From Aquificota bacterium (GTDB lineage: Bacteria > Thermosulfidibacterota > Thermosulfidibacteria > Thermosulfidibacterales > Thermosulfidibacteraceae), in NCBI GenBank assembly GCA_015494645.1, contig WGAU01000112.1, positions 1 to 8,129 of the forward strand: a stretch of DNA of 8,129 bases, given 5' to 3'. Shown in pieces: positions 7,104 through 8,129 of the stretch. The notes below the pieces were generated by a model. That model was not told the origin of the DNA. It made no database searches and saw nothing but the letters and a program-made list of their open reading frames with translations. The stretch's first letter is position 1. Each line of letters starts with the position of its first letter. Position numbers and translations under genes: made by a program.

Positions 7104-8129
7104 GTCCATGACAGTTACCGCAATTAATAGTGTTCCATGGCCTTCCATGACACGATACACACTGAAACTCTGAATATGGCCGATCCGAATTCAGATGATG
7201 AACATATTCCCACCTATTTTTATATGATGTGTTTCCATAATAATCAGAATCATCTTTGTGACATCTCATGCATATGTACCCCATATCTTTACTTCCCGTA
7301 GTACCAGGATAAAAATCCTGCAAAACGACACCCAAAACATCACCGTTTATCTCTGGCCTGATAAGATACTGATTTGGAGATCCATGAGGCTCATGACAAT
7401 CGGTACAGGCAAGCACATACATGCCAGTATTAGCATTATTGTAGGGGGCTTTAAGGCTCGCATCCCCATCGGCACCACATATTCCGTGTTTGTCTCCAGA
7501 AGACGACCAGTCTATAACATCAATAAGTGAATGGCATTCAAGACAGAATGTATTAACATCCACTAAGTTGTCACCGTTGGTGATGGTAGAACCATCCGGC
7601 TCATAAGTAGTGCTGGAACCGTACCTGTAAGGTGCTTGATAAACCACACCAAACGCCGATGCGTAGGAAGACATACGTTCTGAAAGCTCATCCCCCCAAA
7701 GCCTATCTGAGGCAGAAATACTCCTGTGCTTAGAAGGCAACCTCAACATCCAACCACGAGAAGAACTCACCTTTTCGTCTCGCTGCGCATAATGGGGATC
7801 GTGGCAGGCAACACACGGGGAGGAATATTGAGTATTGTAGTTCCACTGAGAAGCAACAAAACTCAAAACAGAGGCAAGGTCATGCTTTGAAAATAAAGAA
7901 AAAAGTTCTTCAATGTCGTTAACCGCATCAAGGGTATATCCACCAGCTCTGTAGCTGTAACTCCTGTTTTCAACACCACCTTCAGTATGACAGTTCATAC
8001 AGAAATACTTGGTTCCCACAGGATCATCAAATAGTAGATATGGATAGGGACCCGTGCCCGTTTTATGTTGCTCATGGCAGTGACGACAATTTCCCACACT
8101 CACCCCCGAAACTCTGCTCACCCCGTAAA
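7066..8129 (-). CDS. Multiheme c-type cytochrome, at least eight hemes, OmcS-like motif order (5' end outside window)
   Basis: The frame is open to the window edge; at least 353 residues are visible, ending at TAG (7066-7068). A GTG at 8119-8121 could be taken as a start, but it would leave no signal peptide and a heme motif at residue 12, so the true start and export signal lie beyond the window. Counting from that GTG, eight CXXCH motifs occur: 12-16, 41-45, 103-107, 193-197, 239-243, 284-288, 321-325 and 334-338. Local contexts CRHCHEQH, CVACHDPHY and CTDCHEPHGS, plus KHDLA (His80) and KHG (His212), provide distal His candidates. The protein is rich in Gly, Ser, Asn, Asp and Tyr and poor in Lys, like surface-exposed cytochromes. 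From memory, the first six motifs follow the order and spacing style of Geobacter OmcS, a filament-forming hexaheme protein; two compact motifs follow. One unpaired cysteine, Cys215, is odd. It overlaps the propeller gene by 38-44 bases, so coexpression is likely. Heme count is certain; extracellular electron transfer is inference. Confidence 0.92.
   Translation of the reverse strand, partial: YGVSRVSGVSVGNCRHCHEQHKTGTGPYPYLLFDDPVGTKYFCMNCHTEGGVENRSYSYRAGGYTLDAVNDIEELFSLFSKHDLASVLSFVASQWNYNTQYSSPCVACHDPHYAQRDEKVSSSRGWMLRLPSKHRSISASDRLWGDELSERMSSYASAFGVVYQAPYRYGSSTTYEPDGSTITNGDNLVDVNTFCLECHSLIDVIDWSSSGDKHGICGADGDASLKAPYNNANTGMYVLACTDCHEPHGSPNQYLIRPEINGDVLGVVLQDFYPGTTGSKDMGYICMRCHKDDSDYYGNTSYKNRWEYVHHLNSDRPYSEFQCVSCHGRPWNTINCGNCHGHGQTDSNGNKTF

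Noticed and set aside
7104..7160. N-terminal extension of the propeller protein back to an ATG at 7158-7160
   Set aside because: These codons lie opposite frame to the last two heme motifs of the upstream cytochrome; the export signal begins only at the ATGs at 7109 or 7103.
7258..7530. Plus-strand open frame of 90 codons opposite the octaheme gene
   Set aside because: Shadow of the cytochrome; no domain or start signal.
8119..8121. GTG as true start of the octaheme cytochrome
   Set aside because: It would give an exported cytochrome without signal peptide and the frame stays open to the window edge.

Overview
The window is densely coding and almost certainly comes from a diderm (Gram-negative) bacterium. 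An ADP-heptose-type glycosyltransferase and a giant AsmA-like envelope protein imply an outer membrane with LPS-like glycolipids. Arg codons AGA/AGG, frequent ATA for Ile, Lys/Ile/Val-rich proteins, overlapping genes and abundant doubled-CXXCH cytochromes fit an anaerobic, possibly thermophilic lineage such as Thermodesulfobacteriota, Nitrospirota or Aquificota. This placement is inference; no rRNA or other phylogenetic marker is present.

Bases 1-4782, plus strand: three overlapping genes that read as one operon. They are the C-terminal part of a RadC/JAB-domain protein (its start lies before the window), a family-9 glycosyltransferase (LPS core heptosyltransferase type), and a 1113-residue AsmA/YhdP-like protein anchored in the inner membrane. 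The last two point to building and maintaining the outer membrane.

Bases 4783-8129, minus strand: three overlapping genes transcribed toward the first operon, in the order octaheme or larger c-type cytochrome (start beyond the window), secreted seven-bladed YVTN/YncE-type beta-propeller with an unrecognised N-terminal beta-rich domain, and pentaheme c-type cytochrome with a long heme-free, cysteine-rich insert. All look exported. The first cytochrome carries its first six heme motifs in an order and local context that recall the Geobacter nanowire protein OmcS, followed by two closely spaced extra heme motifs. The natural reading is an uncharacterised periplasmic or extracellular electron-transfer module, and this is the most interesting part of the window.

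The two operons converge with no base between their stop codons (4782/4783), and only a weak imperfect hairpin spans the junction. There is no non-coding stretch of any length, and I see no tRNA, rRNA, CRISPR array or mobile element. On the plus strand C exceeds G in both halves in the lines I counted, most strongly over the minus-strand genes.
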